A DNA stretch of 12,707 nucleotides from an uncultured Oscillochloris sp. (lineage in GTDB: Bacteria > Chloroflexota > Chloroflexia > Chloroflexales > Chloroflexaceae): assembly GCA_903877945.1 (NCBI GenBank), contig CAIRFY010000373.1, positions 1-12,707 on the forward strand. The letters are read 5' to 3'. This document shows positions 12,703-12,707 of this stretch, piece after piece. How positions within the stretch are numbered: position 1 is the first letter of the stretch; each line of letters begins with the position of its first letter. The position numbers were made by a program, and so were the translations under genes. Under the pieces are notes generated by a model. The model searched no databases. It worked only from the letters and a program-made list of their open reading frames with translations, and was not told the origin of the DNA.

Positions 12703-12707
12703 GTGCC
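12703..12707 (+). CDS. Start of the next gene, cut by the window edge
   Basis: Only GTG CC is visible. The call rests on the well-placed AAGGAG upstream and on the operon context, where an hsdS or hsdR subunit or a further defence gene would be expected. The product cannot be read. Confidence 0.4.

Overview
The window is a bacterial chromosomal segment of fairly high GC with weak or absent Shine-Dalgarno sequences before many starts. A FemAB-type ligase next to a MurE carrying an EDPR substrate motif, a PIG-L deacetylase, a HEAT-repeat protein, a DHODH-like protein and many short palindromic intergenic repeats suggest a filamentous phototroph-type Chloroflexota (Chloroflexales). This placement is an inference from gene content; there is no rRNA or marker tree in the window. 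All eight convincing complete genes are on the plus strand, and a ninth starts at the right edge. No tRNA, rRNA or CRISPR array is visible.

Left part (1-3635): a terminator-like hairpin (3-53), a solo right half of a palindromic repeat (109-161) and a strong promoter (181-209) precede a 49-residue small ORF. That ORF is coupled by an ATGA overlap to a 712-residue protein with two predicted winged-helix-like parts, thirteen heptapeptide repeats in the middle and an acidic tail. Two hairpins follow, then a 300-residue HEAT-repeat protein.

Middle part (3684-8041): a probable cell-envelope cluster made of a PIG-L family deacetylase, a FemAB-type peptidyltransferase (ATGA overlap), murE (with its own candidate promoter) and a class 1 dihydroorotate dehydrogenase-like protein. 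The last keeps the FMN-barrel signature but lacks the orotate-binding and catalytic residues. A heptamer DNA repeat lies just before its start. A roughly 165-bp palindromic, MITE-like element (8041-8204) with 16-bp terminal inverted repeats and a 12-bp flanking direct repeat interrupts its 3' end.

Right part (8309-12707): a defence operon. hsdM (type I DNA adenine methyltransferase, 711 aa) overlaps by ATGA a 703-residue DUF262-DUF1524-DUF5655 protein of the GmrSD nuclease type. A second palindrome with TA-flanked ends (12598-12689) follows, and a clean AAGGAG ribosome-binding site with a GTG start opens the next gene at 12703, presumably another restriction-modification subunit. The DUF262 gene is visibly less GC-rich than the envelope genes. 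The most interesting points are the DUF262 nuclease set inside a type I R-M operon, the transposon-like palindrome that rewrote the end of the DHODH-like gene, and the loss of active-site residues in that protein.
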